Source of the DNA: Myxococcales bacterium
GTDB taxonomy: Bacteria; Myxococcota; Myxococcia; Myxococcales; JAKAPL01
Direction: 5' to 3'
Length of the DNA stretch: 48,350 bases
Assembly: GCA_021783235.1 (NCBI GenBank)
Contig: JAJXUD010000032.1
Location: 1-48,350 of the forward strand
A program made the position numbers and the translations under genes. Positions 47,979 through 48,350 of the stretch are shown here, one piece after another. Each line of letters starts with the position of its first letter. Within the stretch, counting starts at the first letter, position 1. Below the pieces are notes generated by a model. The model had not been told where the DNA came from. It saw nothing but the letters and a program-made list of their open reading frames with translations, and did not search any database.

Positions 47979-47986
47979 CCCCCGGC

Positions 47987-48350
47987 TTGTCCGATCTGCC
48001 CGAGAGCTCTTCCCCGCCAGCGCGCTGGCGGCTCGCCATCGCCGTGGGCGCCCTCGCCGCTGCCGCTGCCGTGGCCGGGGCGCTCGTGCTCCATCGCCGG
48101 AGCCTTCCCGCGGCCGAGGCCGTGCCGCCCCAGGGGGCGCGGCGCCTCTCCCCGGCGCCTTCGGCCGGGCCGCCGCCGCTCGCGCCCTCGAGGTTCCAGG
48201 CGCCGCTGCTGCGCGTTGCCGGGGTGAGGCCGGACCGGAGGGCCACCGCGCCCGCGCCGCTGTCGCTCGGATCGTCTTTGGGCCGGGCCCCGGCCGGGCC
48301 GGCGGAGGGCGACGCGCCGGCGGAGCGCCGCGCGTTCCCGCGCCCGCCGG
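47987..48350 (+). CDS. Membrane-anchored Pro/Ala-rich protein (partial, cut by the window)
   Basis: A reading frame starting with TTG at 47987 stays open to the edge (121 codons). It begins SDLPESSSPPARWR, then has a membrane segment or uncleaved signal (LAIAVGALAAAAAVAGALVL), a short basic stop (HRRS) and a Pro/Ala/Arg-rich region. The start is inferred from the TACAAT -10 box 8 nt upstream; no ribosome-binding site is present. The fold is not recognisable from this part. The frame lacks an ATG, so automated callers may miss or shift it. Confidence 0.55.
   Translation, partial: MSDLPESSSPPARWRLAIAVGALAAAAAVAGALVLHRRSLPAAEAVPPQGARRLSPAPSAGPPPLAPSRFQAPLLRVAGVRPDRRATAPAPLSLGSSLGRAPAGPAEGDAPAERRAFPRPP

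Overview
The window is about 48 kb of very GC-rich, densely packed bacterial chromosome. Two secreted proteases end in MYXO-CTERM-like sorting tails. There are many lipoproteins, a PocR-type sigma-54 activator and strong G/C bias at third codon positions. Together these point to a member of the Myxococcota (former deltaproteobacteria). I could not place it lower than phylum. No insertion sequence, prophage or CRISPR array was seen, and no gap without a gene exceeds 300 bases.

Layout. 1-743: 3' end of 23S rRNA, 5S rRNA and a rho-independent terminator. 803-10159: an AmpG-like transporter, an S53 protease, a lipoprotein, a HEAT-repeat protein, initiator tRNA, a von Willebrand A lipoprotein and a matrixin-like protease. 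10296-13500: tRNA-Arg(CCU), a sensorless histidine kinase, mnmA and an outer-membrane protein. 13501-18926: isoaspartyl peptidase, a small membrane protein, thymidylate kinase, a PocR/sigma-54 activator, a CinA-type domain protein and a short-chain dehydrogenase. 19142-22855: a zinc-ribbon protein divergent from yajC-secD-secF. 22869-26971 (minus strand): a degenerate receiver-like protein, a small basic helical protein, a 6 x 42-bp tandem array and a large ASH/beta-propeller lipoprotein. 27055-34085: recJ, a YHS protein, a beta-propeller lipoprotein behind a consensus sigma-54 promoter, and a FemAB-like protein. 34179-36836: clpS-clpA. 36866-48350: a GPI-mannosyltransferase-like GT22 enzyme, recQ, an FKBP isomerase, two thioredoxins, a release-factor-like protein, a metallo-beta-lactamase-fold hydrolase, a collagen-like lipoprotein, an MCE/MlaD protein and a truncated gene at the right edge.

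Most genes are housekeeping (translation, protein export, proteolysis, DNA repair, redox) mixed with lineage-specific envelope proteins. Housekeeping promoters are readable as TTGCGC/TTGACG-like -35 boxes 16-18 bp from TANNNT-like -10 boxes. In several genes the -10 box ends only 6-8 nt before the start codon, which predicts leaderless mRNAs.

The best candidate for an undescribed system is the tandem array at 23931-24182 lying just upstream of the small basic protein gene at 23375-23896. Secondary points are the thymidylate kinase with an altered P-loop and no ordinary start codon, and a collagen-like lipoprotein whose C-terminal domains resemble those of sponge short-chain collagens. Family assignments come from reading motifs; no database search was possible.
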